Source: Ulvibacter algarum (GTDB lineage Bacteria; Bacteroidota; Bacteroidia; Flavobacteriales; Flavobacteriaceae). Taken from it: a stretch of DNA of 64,000 nucleotides. The stretch's first letter is position 1, and each line of letters opens with the position of its first letter. The stretch lies in assembly GCA_947488905.1 (NCBI GenBank), contig CANLBJ010000008.1, positions 62,001 to 126,000 of the forward strand, given 5' to 3'. Of this stretch, positions 42,426-53,152 are shown piece after piece. The position numbers and the translations under genes are program-made. The notes under the pieces are model-generated. The model was not told the DNA's origin, made no database searches, and saw nothing but the letters and a program-made list of their open reading frames with translations.

Positions 42426-45400
42426 ATGAAAACAAAATTTAGTGGAATTTTAGCGCTTTTATTGGTGCTTGTTGTGCAACTATCGTTCGCTCAACAGAAA
42501 ACAGTAACCGGAACGGTTAATGATGATCAGGGTCTTCCTTTACCGGGAGCAAATGTTCTCATCAAAGGCTCAAACACGGGTACTCAAACAGACTTTGATG
42601 GTAATTACTCCATTAGTGCAAACCAAGGACAAACATTACTTTTTAGTTATGTAGGTTTTACAAATCAAGAAATTGTTGTTGGCGCTTCTAGCGTTATCAA
42701 TGTAGATCTTGCTTCAGGTTCTACACTAGAAACAGTAGTTATTACAGGTTACTCAAGGAAGAATCAAACAACGCAAACATCTTCTGTTGTGTCGATATCT
42801 GCTTCTGAGATCTCTGAGTTAAGTCCTACAACAAGTGTAGATAACTTACTTCAAGGTAAAGCTGCCGGTGTACAAGTAACATCTGCAAATGGTAAGCCTG
42901 GACAAGGAGCCTTTGTACGTATTAGAGGTACAGGATCTTTATCTGCTGGTGGTTCTTCTCCATTATATCTTGTAGATGGTGCTCCAATAAGAGAGCAAGA
43001 TCTAGGAAATATTGCTAATGAAGATATTGAAAACATCACAATCCTTAAGGATGCAGCTACAACAGCAAAGTATGGTTCTCGTGGAGCTAACGGTGTAGTT
43101 GTAATTACAACTAAAGGAGGTAAAAGAAACAGTGATGCTCAAATAAGAATCAGTTCAAGAACAGGTTATTCTGAAAGAATCAAGCCTAACTTTGATATGA
43201 TGACTGTTAGTGAGAAATTACAATACGAATCTGAACTTAACGCACTAGGAGTAAATGCAGCTGCTGCACTTCCAGGAGTTACAACTGCGCCAGGAAGTAC
43301 AGAGCGTCAGTTTTTATTAGACAATGAAACAGACTGGGCTGATCTTATATTAAGAACAGGTTACATACAGAGTAACAACTTTTCTGTATCTGGTGGAGCT
43401 GATAAAGTAGATTACTTTTTCTCTGCAGGACATGACAGAAACACTGGTATCATTGACCAATTAAGTGGATATGAGCGTACGAATGCACGTTTAAACATTA
43501 ATTTTGACGCAAAAGAATGGTTAACACTTGGTGTAAACGTAGGATACTCTCACTCTTCTAGTGATGAGCCAAGAGATAGAAACAATGCTCAAAACCCTTT
43601 TAGATCAGTTTTTGACTTTAACCCTTACGACACTGAATTTGAATTAGATTCAAACGGAAACACGGTTCTTGATGAAAACGGAAACCCAGTATATAATACT
43701 GCAGTAGGTTTTAACACTAGAGGTGCATTATTAACTGAACCAAATACTGTATGGAATAACAACTTACTATCAAGCGTTACAGCAGCAGTAAGACTAAGTG
43801 ATTCATTTACTTATAACTTTTCAGCAGCACTAAACGGATTAAACATTCGTGAAGAATCTCAATCTTTACCAGGTGGAATACTTGAGAGCTTTATTGGAGA
43901 TGCAAACTTTCCAGGAACGAAGAGAGATTTTTTCTCAAACTTCTCAGATATGACTATATCTAATTCACTATCATACAACTTAAACAAGAATAAGAATAAT
44001 CTTAATGTTTTAGGTCTTTATGAATATAACATTGCAGAATTTAAAAGAATTTTTGTAGGTAGTAGAGGTTATGCCTCTCCGTTGTTATCTACTCAAGTAA
44101 ATGCTGCTGAAGTTACTGAAGGTAACACAAATAGAAGTAAATTAGCATTAGTATCATACGGTTTATTTGCAGATTATAATTTTGACGAACGTTATTTATT
44201 ATCTGCTTCTGCACGTTATGATGCTTCATCTAACTTTGGTGAAGATGAGCAATATGGTTTATTCTACAGTTTTTCTGCTGGATGGAACATAGCTAAAGAA
44301 AGCTTTTTTGACGTAGATGCAATTAATGATCTTAAGATTAGAGGAGCTTATGGTACAGTAGGTAACAGATCTGGTATTACTAGATATGCTTCACAAGGTA
44401 CAGTACAGTTTGGATCTTACCCAGGTGGTACTTCAACAATTCCTGATAACATTGAGAATTCTTTGTTACAATGGGAAACTACTACTACCACTAACGTAGG
44501 ATTAGAATTAAATATGTTCCAAAGAAGATTACGATTTGTAACAGATTATTTTATTAGAGATACTAAAGACTTATTATTTAGTGTTCCAAGAGCAGATGAG
44601 TCTGGTATTGCTTCTGTACAAGATAACTTAGGTGAAATTCAAAACAAAGGTCTTGAATTATCTTTAAGTGGAGATATATTCAGAGGAGATGATTTCAAAT
44701 GGACTGTAGGTGGAAATATTATTTTCCTTGACACAGAGATTGTTGAATTACCTGATGGTGAAGATGTAACTCCTAATGCTTTTAACATTTTATACAGAGA
44801 AGGTTCTAAAATTAACGAACATTACTTAGTACGTTACGCTGGTGTAGATCCTGCTACTGGTCGTCCTCAATATTTAAATGCAGAAGGACAAACAGTATTC
44901 TCTAATGAGATTGACCCAGATTCTGATAGAGTTTTACAAGGTAAGTCTACTATTGCAGATAAAGAAGGTGGTTTCTTTAGTAATGTAAGTTATAAAGGTT
45001 TTGGATTAAGAACTGATTTTGTAGTTAAGTCTGGAAACTGGATTAACAATTTTGTAGAAGGTAATGTAAATTCTGATGGAGCTGCTATTGGTGATAACCA
45101 AGCGACATCTGCATTCAACTACTGGAAAAACCCAGGTGACACAAATGTACACCCAAGCCCATTATATATTGATGAAGTAATTGATTCAGACAGATTTTTA
45201 GAAAAAGGAGATTACATTAGATTAAGAAACGTTACGTTATCTTATAATTTTGCAAAATCTACAATGGACAAAACATTCTTAAGCTCATTAAGAATCTATG
45301 TACAAGGACAAAATCTTTTAACATTCACTGATTTTTACGGAGATCCTGAAGTAGGTATATCTTCTGGAGAGACTATTAGTTTTGCTAATTCTGTAGCACC

Positions 45401-45470
45401 AGGTGAAGCAACTCTATATAGTTACCCTAACACAAAATCTTACCAAGTTGGTATAGACATAGGACTATAA
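42426..45470 (+). CDS. SusC/RagA-family TonB-linked outer membrane protein
   Basis: CarboxypepD_reg-like N-terminus VTGTVNDDQGLPLPGANVLIKGSNTGTQTDFDGNYSI; plug DNLLQGKAAGVQVTSANGKPGQGAFVRIRGTGS. Confidence 0.96.
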   Translation: MKTKFSGILALLLVLVVQLSFAQQKTVTGTVNDDQGLPLPGANVLIKGSNTGTQTDFDGNYSISANQGQTLLFSYVGFTNQEIVVGASSVINVDLASGSTLETVVITGYSRKNQTTQTSSVVSISASEISELSPTTSVDNLLQGKAAGVQVTSANGKPGQGAFVRIRGTGSLSAGGSSPLYLVDGAPIREQDLGNIANEDIENITILKDAATTAKYGSRGANGVVVITTKGGKRNSDAQIRISSRTGYSERIKPNFDMMTVSEKLQYESELNALGVNAAAALPGVTTAPGSTERQFLLDNETDWADLILRTGYIQSNNFSVSGGADKVDYFFSAGHDRNTGIIDQLSGYERTNARLNINFDAKEWLTLGVNVGYSHSSSDEPRDRNNAQNPFRSVFDFNPYDTEFELDSNGNTVLDENGNPVYNTAVGFNTRGALLTEPNTVWNNNLLSSVTAAVRLSDSFTYNFSAALNGLNIREESQSLPGGILESFIGDANFPGTKRDFFSNFSDMTISNSLSYNLNKNKNNLNVLGLYEYNIAEFKRIFVGSRGYASPLLSTQVNAAEVTEGNTNRSKLALVSYGLFADYNFDERYLLSASARYDASSNFGEDEQYGLFYSFSAGWNIAKESFFDVDAINDLKIRGAYGTVGNRSGITRYASQGTVQFGSYPGGTSTIPDNIENSLLQWETTTTTNVGLELNMFQRRLRFVTDYFIRDTKDLLFSVPRADESGIASVQDNLGEIQNKGLELSLSGDIFRGDDFKWTVGGNIIFLDTEIVELPDGEDVTPNAFNILYREGSKINEHYLVRYAGVDPATGRPQYLNAEGQTVFSNEIDPDSDRVLQGKSTIADKEGGFFSNVSYKGFGLRTDFVVKSGNWINNFVEGNVNSDGAAIGDNQATSAFNYWKNPGDTNVHPSPLYIDEVIDSDRFLEKGDYIRLRNVTLSYNFAKSTMDKTFLSSLRIYVQGQNLLTFTDFYGDPEVGISSGETISFANSVAPGEATLYSYPNTKSYQVGIDIGL

Positions 45471-45491
45471 TTTTAAAAAAAATATAATAAA

Positions 45492-46928
45492 ATGAAAAAT
45501 ATAATCACTAAATTTTCAATTTGTCTTTTTACACTTGGGGCCTTGGTTTCATGTGAAGACAATTTAGATCAAGTACCTTATGATGCCTTTGGTACTGAAA
45601 ACGCGTTTGTATCAGCTCAAGATTTTGAGAATGGTATTCGCGGTGTTTACTCTGCATTAACATTAGCAGGTCATTACGGTTCTTCTGATGCAGGATCAAT
45701 GTTATCTGCACCAGATGTTATGACAGATAATGTTACTCTTGCACAGTCTGGTAGAAATACTAAAGCTAGACTTCACAGATGGGGTTATGATGGTAATAAT
45801 ACATTGTCTGGATTATACTCTGATAATTATTCTTTAATATACCGTGCTAACCAAGTATTATCTTTTGTAGATGATTTTGAAGGAGACAGTAAAGCTAATA
45901 TTATTGCTGAAGCAAAAGCACTGCGTGCTTTAGCTCACTTTAATATGGTAACTTATTTTGGAAAAATACCTACACAATCAGGAGATGCTAATTCTAGCTT
46001 AGGTGTAGCTTATGTATTTGATGCAGATGCAAACATTGAGCCTGCAAGAAACACAGTAAGCGAAGTATATGACTTTATTGTAACTGACTTAACAGATGCA
46101 GCTGCTGGTATTAATGTAACTAGTGATCCAGGAAGAATGAATAGAGACGCTGTTAACATTTTACTATCTAGAGTATATCTTTATATGGGAGAATGGCAAA
46201 AAGCAGTAAATGCAGCAAATGCTGTATCTGCAACTGTATCTAGCCGTGATAACTTCTTAGACATATGGACTGACGTAAGTAAAGATGGTTTAGTTTTTTA
46301 CATTCCAAATGAAACTGGTGTTTTAGGAAATCAAATTGGTGTTACTTGGAATCAAGGTCCATTATCTAACATTGCAATTGAATATGCTGTTTCTAGTGAA
46401 TTATTTAATCTTTACAGTGATGATGACATTAGAAAAACGGCCTATACTGCTGTAGCAACTGATAATTTTGGTGAATACAATGCAATCATCAAGTTATTTG
46501 GACGTGAAGGACAAGTTAATGGTGAAGTAGATTATAAAATCTTCAGAGCTTCTGAAGCTGCTTTAAACAAAGCTGAAGCTTTATTTGAAATTGGTGGACA
46601 AGAAGGTGCTGCATTAGCTGCATTAAACGAAGTAAGATCTCAAAGATATGCTGCAGGAACTGCTCCAGATGGAGAAACAGGTGCTGCATTAGAAGCTGCA
46701 ATTCACTTAGAAAGAAGATTAGAATTTGCTTTTGAATATCAACATTTCTTTGACGTTAAAAGAAGAGGATTAGGATTTGAGCGCCCTGGAACAGGTGAGT
46801 TTACTGACGGAAGCGGAACACCTTCTGAAAGATTAACATTACCAGCTGGAAGCCCTTTATTCCAATTACCTTTTGCTCAATCATCATTAGACACAAACCC
46901 TAACCTAGTTCAGAACTCTGGGTACTAA
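45492..46928 (+). CDS. RagB/SusD-family nutrient-binding lipoprotein
   Basis: Lipobox LGALVSCEDN; AEAKALRALAHFNMVTYFGKIP; RRLEFAFEYQHFFDVKRRG. Confidence 0.95.
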   Translation: MKNIITKFSICLFTLGALVSCEDNLDQVPYDAFGTENAFVSAQDFENGIRGVYSALTLAGHYGSSDAGSMLSAPDVMTDNVTLAQSGRNTKARLHRWGYDGNNTLSGLYSDNYSLIYRANQVLSFVDDFEGDSKANIIAEAKALRALAHFNMVTYFGKIPTQSGDANSSLGVAYVFDADANIEPARNTVSEVYDFIVTDLTDAAAGINVTSDPGRMNRDAVNILLSRVYLYMGEWQKAVNAANAVSATVSSRDNFLDIWTDVSKDGLVFYIPNETGVLGNQIGVTWNQGPLSNIAIEYAVSSELFNLYSDDDIRKTAYTAVATDNFGEYNAIIKLFGREGQVNGEVDYKIFRASEAALNKAEALFEIGGQEGAALAALNEVRSQRYAAGTAPDGETGAALEAAIHLERRLEFAFEYQHFFDVKRRGLGFERPGTGEFTDGSGTPSERLTLPAGSPLFQLPFAQSSLDTNPNLVQNSGY

Positions 46929-46946
46929 TCTAAAAACTATAAAATC

Positions 46947-47402
46947 ATGAAAAAAATAAGTTTAATATTAATAGTAGCTTTAACTCTAGGTTTTGTAGGA
47001 TGTGATTCTTACGAAGATTATGATGGAGACAGAGCATTAGTTGTTGGTTTAACTGCTGCATCTGGAGGTCAAGGATTTTCTCTTGAGCCAGGTGAAGAGT
47101 CTACAAAAACACTTACAGCTACCGTTAACGAAGTTGCAGATGTAGACAGAACTTACGGTGTATCGATAGATTCAGCACAAACTAATGTTAGCGCAGATAA
47201 CTATACGCTTACATCTAACACTGTAACTATTTTAGCTGGAGAAAGTACTGGTACGTTTGAGTCACTTGTTGTGACTAACGTTTCATTGCCTGTAACACCT
47301 GAAGGTGAAGATCCAGAAGTTTTAAGACTAGTAGTTCAAATTGACAGAAATGATGATTATACATCTGGAAATTTAATTTTCACTGTAGAGTCAGATGACT
47401 AG
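46947..47402 (+). CDS. Hypothetical lipoprotein with Calx-beta-like repeat, third gene of Sus unit 1
   Basis: Lipobox LGFVGCDSY; ...VSADNYTLTSNTVTILAGESTGTFESLVVTNVSLPV. Confidence 0.65.
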   Translation: MKKISLILIVALTLGFVGCDSYEDYDGDRALVVGLTAASGGQGFSLEPGEESTKTLTATVNEVADVDRTYGVSIDSAQTNVSADNYTLTSNTVTILAGESTGTFESLVVTNVSLPVTPEGEDPEVLRLVVQIDRNDDYTSGNLIFTVESDD

Positions 47403-47428
47403 TTAGATTAATTTCTATATTACAAATG

Positions 47429-47463
47429 AGAGACCGTCCTTTTAGGACGGTCTCTTTTTTTTT
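47429..47463 (+). terminator. Strong intrinsic terminator after Sus unit 1
   Basis: AGAGACCGTCCT-ttt-AGGACGGTCTCT followed by long T-run. Confidence 0.93.
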
Positions 47464-47722
47464 ATAAGGATTTATATAATATTTAAATAAAAGTGATCCC
47501 TATTCATATTTAAGCAATATGTAAGCTTATTTTTTACTGCTTGTAACAAAAAAAAAGTGTAATTGTTAAAAAAAACAAAAAAACAACCTTTAAAGAAATG
47601 ACACAATTGTAGACCTGAAGCAAATATAAAAAAACGACTGGCATATTTAATTGTGTAAAAAAGGGGCTTTAGAGACTAAAATTCAACACATTAAAGGAGA
47701 AATCATATAGTCAAACATAAAT

Positions 47723-47753
47723 TTGATGTATTCATATTATTTCACCATTTTTG
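47723..47753 (+). promoter_or_regulatory. Putative promoter of second SusC
   Basis: TTG (47723-47725), 20-nt spacer, CATTTTTG (47746-47753) about 27 bp before ATG; near match to TTG/TAnnTTTG. Confidence 0.4.
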
Positions 47754-47780
47754 TATTAACTAATAATTTAACAACAATTT

Positions 47781-50700
47781 ATGAAAACAACTCTATCTTA
47801 TGTTATGGGATTATTCTTTATGCTTTCGGCCTCTATAGGTCTAGCGCAAGAGAAAACGATAACAGGAAATGTACAGGATAACGGTGGCCTACCCCTTCCT
47901 GGTGTAAACATTCTAGTTAAAGGTACATCTACAGGTACCCAATCAGATTTTGATGGTAATTATTCCATTAAGTCATCTGTTGGCCAAACATTGATTTTTA
48001 GTTATGTTGGATTTGTTACGCAAGAAAAAGCAGTATCAGCTTCAACAAATAGCTTAAAAGTAACACTTATTGAAGATGCTGCAGTACTTGATGAAGTTAT
48101 TGTAACAGCATTAGGTATTAAGAAAGAGAAAAAAGCGCTTGGTTATGCTGTAACTGCATTAAGTACTGATGATCTTGAAAACAAAGCAACAGGAGATATT
48201 ACTAAGATACTTCGTGGTAAGGCTGCGGGTGTTAATGTAATTAATGCAAGTGGACTTTCTGGTGCAGGATCAAGTATAAATATTAGAGGTCTATCTACAA
48301 CTGGAGACAACCAACCTTTATATATAGTTGATGGTGTGCGTTTTAATTCACAAACAAATGGTACAGGTTTTTCAGGAACAAGTAGATCATTAGACGTTGA
48401 CCCAAATAACATTGAAAGTGTAAACGTTTTAAGAGGTTTAAATGCAGCTACACTTTATGGTTCTGATGGTCGTAATGGTGTAATTGTTATTACAACAAAA
48501 GCTGGAAAGCAAGGTGGTAATAGAAACAAGAAAACAGAAGTAACAGTGACAGCATCAACTTTTGTAAATGAGATTGCTTCATTACCAGATTTCACAAACT
48601 CGAGAGGTCAAGGATATTATGATGCTTATTACAACTTTTTAGGAAACTGGGGAGCTACTTTTGGAAGAACTGACTATGGAAATATAGATTCACAAGGTCA
48701 AATACTACACCCACTAGCAAACAGTACTGCCTTTGTTGATGGGTTTGCAGACCAAGCTGATTCTAGAGTTGATTATAAAAATTACAAATCACAAGAGAAC
48801 TTCTTCAAAACAGGGATTGTTAAAAATATTAACGTAGCTGTAAATGGTGGATCTGAGAATGTAGGTTATAATGTATCTTATGGTAATCTTGATGATGAAG
48901 GTTTCTTGCCCGGAAATAATCTAACTAGGAATTCTATCTCATTAGGTGGAAATGCTAACTTATCAAATAAATTTACTGTATCAACTACTTTAAATTATTC
49001 AAATACAGATTTCACCTCACCTTTTACAGGTGCAATATTTCAAGGTTTACTAAATACTCCTAGAAATATTAATCTACAAGGATGGCCTTCTCAACACCCG
49101 TTAGACGGAAGAGAGATTAACTTTCAAGATGATATTCAAGGATCAAACCCTTACTGGTACGTGAATAACTCAAGTATTGACGAAGAAGTAGATCGTACTT
49201 ACGGGCAAATATCTGCTACATATGCATTTAATGATAAGTTCTCTGCAACTTATAGATATGGTCTTGATACTAGTATCGAACAAAGGAGAACTTTTGTAAA
49301 TAAAGGAAGTGTTGATCCAGATATTATTACTGGAGCATTAAATACATCTACAAGAAGACAAGTTTTTACAAACCACACTTTTATATTAAACTATGAGACA
49401 AGATTTAAAGATGACTTCTTTGGCTTTGGTGTAAATGGTGGTGTAGATGTTTTTAGAAATGAAGAGACATTAGAAGGAGCAAATAGTGCTGAGCAAACGG
49501 TTTTTGGTCGTGATCAACATGATTTTTTCGCTGACACTGTAGCATACTCTAATAATTATGCTATTAACAGACCAGGTGTATTTGCACAATTCACTTTTGA
49601 TATAGATAAGTACTTATACATTACTGGATCTGCAAGAAATGACTGGACTTCAAATTATACTGACAACTCACAATTTTACCCAGGCGTTGGTGTTTCTTTT
49701 ATACCAACATCAGCATTTGAAGGTATTAAAAGTGATGCATTAACATACCTTAAGTTGAGAGCTGGTTATGGTAGTTCAGCTATATTTGACATTCCTGATG
49801 TGGATGGTGTTTCTACTACTTACCCAAACACTCAATTATTAAACACTGGTTCAAATGTATTCGCTACACAAGATGGATCAACTATTAATACAAACTCTGT
49901 TAGTAATAATCTTGCAAATGCAGAACTAGGACCAGCATTAGTAAATGAGATAGAATTTGGTATTGAAGCAAAATTATTTAAAAACAGAGTAAGTCTTGAC
50001 GCTAGTTATTATACTAAAACTACTACAGATTTAATTTTCCAAAGAAATCTAGATCCTTCTACAGGTTTTACTGCTAGCCCTTTAAATGTAAATGAATTTG
50101 AATCAAGCGGTATAGAACTAGAAATGAATATCACAGCTATTGAAACAGACAATTTCTCTTGGGACATAGGTGGAAACTGGACAAAAACAGACTCTGAGGT
50201 TACAGATCTTGATGTTGACGAATTTAGATATACAGATGCTGGAGGAGAGTTAGGAAATTACCTAATTGAAGGTCAACCAGTAGGTGTTATTAAAGGTACT
50301 GTTGTTGCAACAAACGATGACGGTCAATTATTAACAAACGGAAGACAGTATGAAATCGCTACTGATGCAGAGATTTTAGGAGACCCAACACCAGACTGGG
50401 TTGGATCATTTTTTACTGCAATACAGTATAAAAACTTGTCATTAACAGCAAACTTACAATACCGTCAAGGTGGAGTAATTTATTCTAGCACTGCTCGTAG
50501 TCTTTTAGGTAGAGGTTTAACTACAGATACTGATAATTTACAGAATGCTAGTTTTGTTTTACCTGGTTATAACACAATTACAGAATCTACAAATGATGTA
50601 CTTATATCTGCTGGTGATGCATTTTTTAATGAGTACAACAATGGAGCTGATGAAATAGGAATCTATGACGGTACCACAATAAGATTACAAGAAGTTGCTC

Positions 50701-50927
50701 TAACTTACGTATTTTCAGACAAGGCTCTAGAAAAGACACCATTCGGTAAATTTTCAGTTTCTCTTGTTGGAGAAAATCTATTTTATAATGCTATTAACAC
50801 ACCAGATGGTTTAAATCTAGACACCAATTCAATTGGAACAGGAGTTAACAGTAACGGTGCTGGTATTGAAGGTGGAACAAGCCCTTCTTCAAGAAGAATA
50901 GGATTTAACGTAAAAGCATCATTTTAA
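47781..50927 (+). CDS. SusC/RagA-family TonB-linked outer membrane protein
   Basis: ITGNVQDNGGLPLPGVNILVKGTSTGTQSDFDGNYSI; TKILRGKAAGVNVINASGLSGAGSSINIRG. Confidence 0.96.
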   Translation: MKTTLSYVMGLFFMLSASIGLAQEKTITGNVQDNGGLPLPGVNILVKGTSTGTQSDFDGNYSIKSSVGQTLIFSYVGFVTQEKAVSASTNSLKVTLIEDAAVLDEVIVTALGIKKEKKALGYAVTALSTDDLENKATGDITKILRGKAAGVNVINASGLSGAGSSINIRGLSTTGDNQPLYIVDGVRFNSQTNGTGFSGTSRSLDVDPNNIESVNVLRGLNAATLYGSDGRNGVIVITTKAGKQGGNRNKKTEVTVTASTFVNEIASLPDFTNSRGQGYYDAYYNFLGNWGATFGRTDYGNIDSQGQILHPLANSTAFVDGFADQADSRVDYKNYKSQENFFKTGIVKNINVAVNGGSENVGYNVSYGNLDDEGFLPGNNLTRNSISLGGNANLSNKFTVSTTLNYSNTDFTSPFTGAIFQGLLNTPRNINLQGWPSQHPLDGREINFQDDIQGSNPYWYVNNSSIDEEVDRTYGQISATYAFNDKFSATYRYGLDTSIEQRRTFVNKGSVDPDIITGALNTSTRRQVFTNHTFILNYETRFKDDFFGFGVNGGVDVFRNEETLEGANSAEQTVFGRDQHDFFADTVAYSNNYAINRPGVFAQFTFDIDKYLYITGSARNDWTSNYTDNSQFYPGVGVSFIPTSAFEGIKSDALTYLKLRAGYGSSAIFDIPDVDGVSTTYPNTQLLNTGSNVFATQDGSTINTNSVSNNLANAELGPALVNEIEFGIEAKLFKNRVSLDASYYTKTTTDLIFQRNLDPSTGFTASPLNVNEFESSGIELEMNITAIETDNFSWDIGGNWTKTDSEVTDLDVDEFRYTDAGGELGNYLIEGQPVGVIKGTVVATNDDGQLLTNGRQYEIATDAEILGDPTPDWVGSFFTAIQYKNLSLTANLQYRQGGVIYSSTARSLLGRGLTTDTDNLQNASFVLPGYNTITESTNDVLISAGDAFFNEYNNGADEIGIYDGTTIRLQEVALTYVFSDKALEKTPFGKFSVSLVGENLFYNAINTPDGLNLDTNSIGTGVNSNGAGIEGGTSPSSRRIGFNVKASF

Positions 50928-50947
50928 TCACAATAAATAATTAAATT

Positions 50948-52534
50948 ATGACAAAATATATAAACATAATGAAAAGTATGGCAGTTATCGCCTTACTCTT
51001 CTCTGTTGTTTCTTGTGAAACAATAGAAACTGATCTCACAGAAGATCCCAATCAATTAACAGCAGACGATGCAAATTTAGAGTTCCTTTTTAATTCTAAT
51101 CAAATAGCTTTAGCTAACTTTTTTGAGGGTATACAATATCTAGAATCTACTGTAACAAGAATGGAGTTAATGAATACTTCTCCATTTTATGCAAGTCAAT
51201 TTGCTGCCGGTGATTTTGATGCCACTTGGACAAGAGCTTATGCAAATTTATTGATAGAAACAAAACAGTTAAAAGAAGTAGCAGAAGGTATAGCTACACC
51301 TGATGTTAATGCTAACAATTATATAGCAGCAGCACAAATACTTGAGGCTTACACTTTAGTTACATTAGTTGACACTTTTGGCGACATTCCTTATTCTGAA
51401 GCATTACAAGGAAGTGACAGCTTTGATCCAGGTAGAGATAGCGGAGAAGCTGTTTATGCATCTGCAAAAGAGCTTTTACTTAACTCGATAAGTAAAATAA
51501 ATGGTCCTAACAGTGTTGCACTTACGAGTGATTTATACTACGATGGTGATATGAACAAATGGAAAGCATTAGCTAATTCATTATTACTTAAAATTGCTGT
51601 TTCTAGTAGATTAAATAACGGTAATGCTGCAAGTGAAGCAAATGCTGTAATTAATGGTGCAGGATTTATTTCTGATAATTCTGGAGATTTTGACTTTAAT
51701 TGGGCAGCATCTTCTGAGCCAGAAAGTAGACACCCTGTATTTCAATCTCAATACGTAGGTGGAGCAGACTATTACCTCTCTAATGCTATGTTATCTAGAA
51801 TGGATGGTGACCCAAGATTCAACTATTATTTTTACCAACAAGATGGAGCTGACCCTTACTCTTACCCACCAGCTGCTGGTAACGGTTTTGAAGGAAAAGA
51901 CCACGGTGATTCTGGACCTCCTGTAGCTTCAGATTTTTCTAAAATCACAGTTCAAGGTTTATATCCTGCCGGTGGTAAATATAATGATGGTTCTACAGGA
52001 CAAACTGGTGCAAATTCTGGTGCAGGTGGTGCAGGAATCTCCCCTATTATGTCTCATGCTTTTACAAGATTTTTAATTGCAGAAGCACAATTGACTTTAA
52101 ACAATAACACTGGCGGAGCAAGAAATGCTTTATTAGCAGGTGTATCTGCTTCTATGGCAAAGGTTACAAACTTTCAAGGTGGAGCAGCCGGAGCAGCAAA
52201 TGCGCCAGATGCAGCAACTATACAAGCATATGTAGACGGAGTAGGTACTGCTTATGACGCAGCATCTGTACAAGGAAAACTTGATATCATTATCAAAGAG
52301 TACTACAAAGCATCTTGGGGTAACGGTATTGAAGTTTACAATAACTTTAGGAGAACAGGCTTCCCTTCTGATATGGCGCCATCAATAGCACCAAATCCTG
52401 GGACATTTACTCACTCTATGTTATATCCTGCAAATTATGTAAACAATAACAATAACCCAGATGCAGTACAAAAATCATCTGTGGCAGAAAAAATATGGTG
52501 GGCAGCAGGTACATCATTCAATTTAGACTATTAA
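50948..52534 (+). CDS. SusD/RagB-family (SusD-like 2) lipoprotein
   Basis: Lipobox LLFSVVSCETIE; LTEDPNQLTADDANLEFLFNSNQIALANFFEG; LVTLVDTFGDIPYSEALQG. Confidence 0.93.
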   Translation: MTKYINIMKSMAVIALLFSVVSCETIETDLTEDPNQLTADDANLEFLFNSNQIALANFFEGIQYLESTVTRMELMNTSPFYASQFAAGDFDATWTRAYANLLIETKQLKEVAEGIATPDVNANNYIAAAQILEAYTLVTLVDTFGDIPYSEALQGSDSFDPGRDSGEAVYASAKELLLNSISKINGPNSVALTSDLYYDGDMNKWKALANSLLLKIAVSSRLNNGNAASEANAVINGAGFISDNSGDFDFNWAASSEPESRHPVFQSQYVGGADYYLSNAMLSRMDGDPRFNYYFYQQDGADPYSYPPAAGNGFEGKDHGDSGPPVASDFSKITVQGLYPAGGKYNDGSTGQTGANSGAGGAGISPIMSHAFTRFLIAEAQLTLNNNTGGARNALLAGVSASMAKVTNFQGGAAGAANAPDAATIQAYVDGVGTAYDAASVQGKLDIIIKEYYKASWGNGIEVYNNFRRTGFPSDMAPSIAPNPGTFTHSMLYPANYVNNNNNPDAVQKSSVAEKIWWAAGTSFNLDY

Positions 52535-52549
52535 AAAAAACGATATATC

Positions 52550-53092
52550 ATGAAAAGATTTTTAAGCATATTTCTTGCAGCATCTATCACAGCAACACTA
52601 TTTGTAAGTTGTGAAGAAGATGAACCATCTTTCGGAGATGAGTTATTTAATGATTCAACAAACTATCCTTACGTAGCTATTCAAGATAGAAACGAAGAAC
52701 TAGACGGACTAGAAGGAAATAACTTCTGGGGATTTTCTTTAATAGCTGAAGAAGATGGAGCACAAGTACGTATAGCATTTGATGCAGATGATGAAAATAT
52801 CATTGACCATAAAGTTTATGTAGGGACAGACTCAAATAGTAACTCTGCACCTTTAGATACAGATGTACTTCTTGCAACAATTACTTCATTCCCTACAGAA
52901 TTAGTGTTTACTAAAGAAGATGTAGCTTCTGCACTTGGTGTACCAGTATCAGATTTAGACTCTGGTAGTGTTTATTTTAGAGGTAGAAGTGTTGATGAAG
53001 ATGGTAATGTTGTTGATGACCCTTCAGTTTTTGAAGACTTTTTAGCTTTTGAAAGACACGCATATTTTTATGAGTGGCCTTTAGCCCAATAA
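52550..53092 (+). CDS. Hypothetical lipoprotein, third gene of Sus unit 2
   Basis: Lipobox ATLFVSCEEDE; directly follows SusD. Confidence 0.65.
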   Translation: MKRFLSIFLAASITATLFVSCEEDEPSFGDELFNDSTNYPYVAIQDRNEELDGLEGNNFWGFSLIAEEDGAQVRIAFDADDENIIDHKVYVGTDSNSNSAPLDTDVLLATITSFPTELVFTKEDVASALGVPVSDLDSGSVYFRGRSVDEDGNVVDDPSVFEDFLAFERHAYFYEWPLAQ

Positions 53093-53108
53093 GCAAATAA
53101 AAATTCAG

Positions 53109-53116
53109 TAATTTTG
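53109..53116 (+). promoter_or_regulatory. Putative -7 element TAATTTTG for rlmB
   Basis: Exact match to TAnnTTTG directly before the terminator hairpin; no clear -33 TTG. Confidence 0.35.
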
Positions 53117-53117
53117 C

Positions 53118-53152
53118 AACCGCTGCTTCTCTTATGAAGTAGCGGTTTTTTT
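53118..53152 (+). terminator. Intrinsic terminator after Sus unit 2, ending directly at the rlmB ATG
   Basis: AACCGCTgCTTC-tcttat-GAAGtAGCGGTT then TTTTTT; ATG at 53153. Confidence 0.85.

Noticed and set aside
42426-50927. Possible recent gene duplication or repeat between the two SusC genes
   Set aside because: Similarity is confined to family-typical segments such as FDGNYSI and plug motifs; the proteins differ in length and most sequence.
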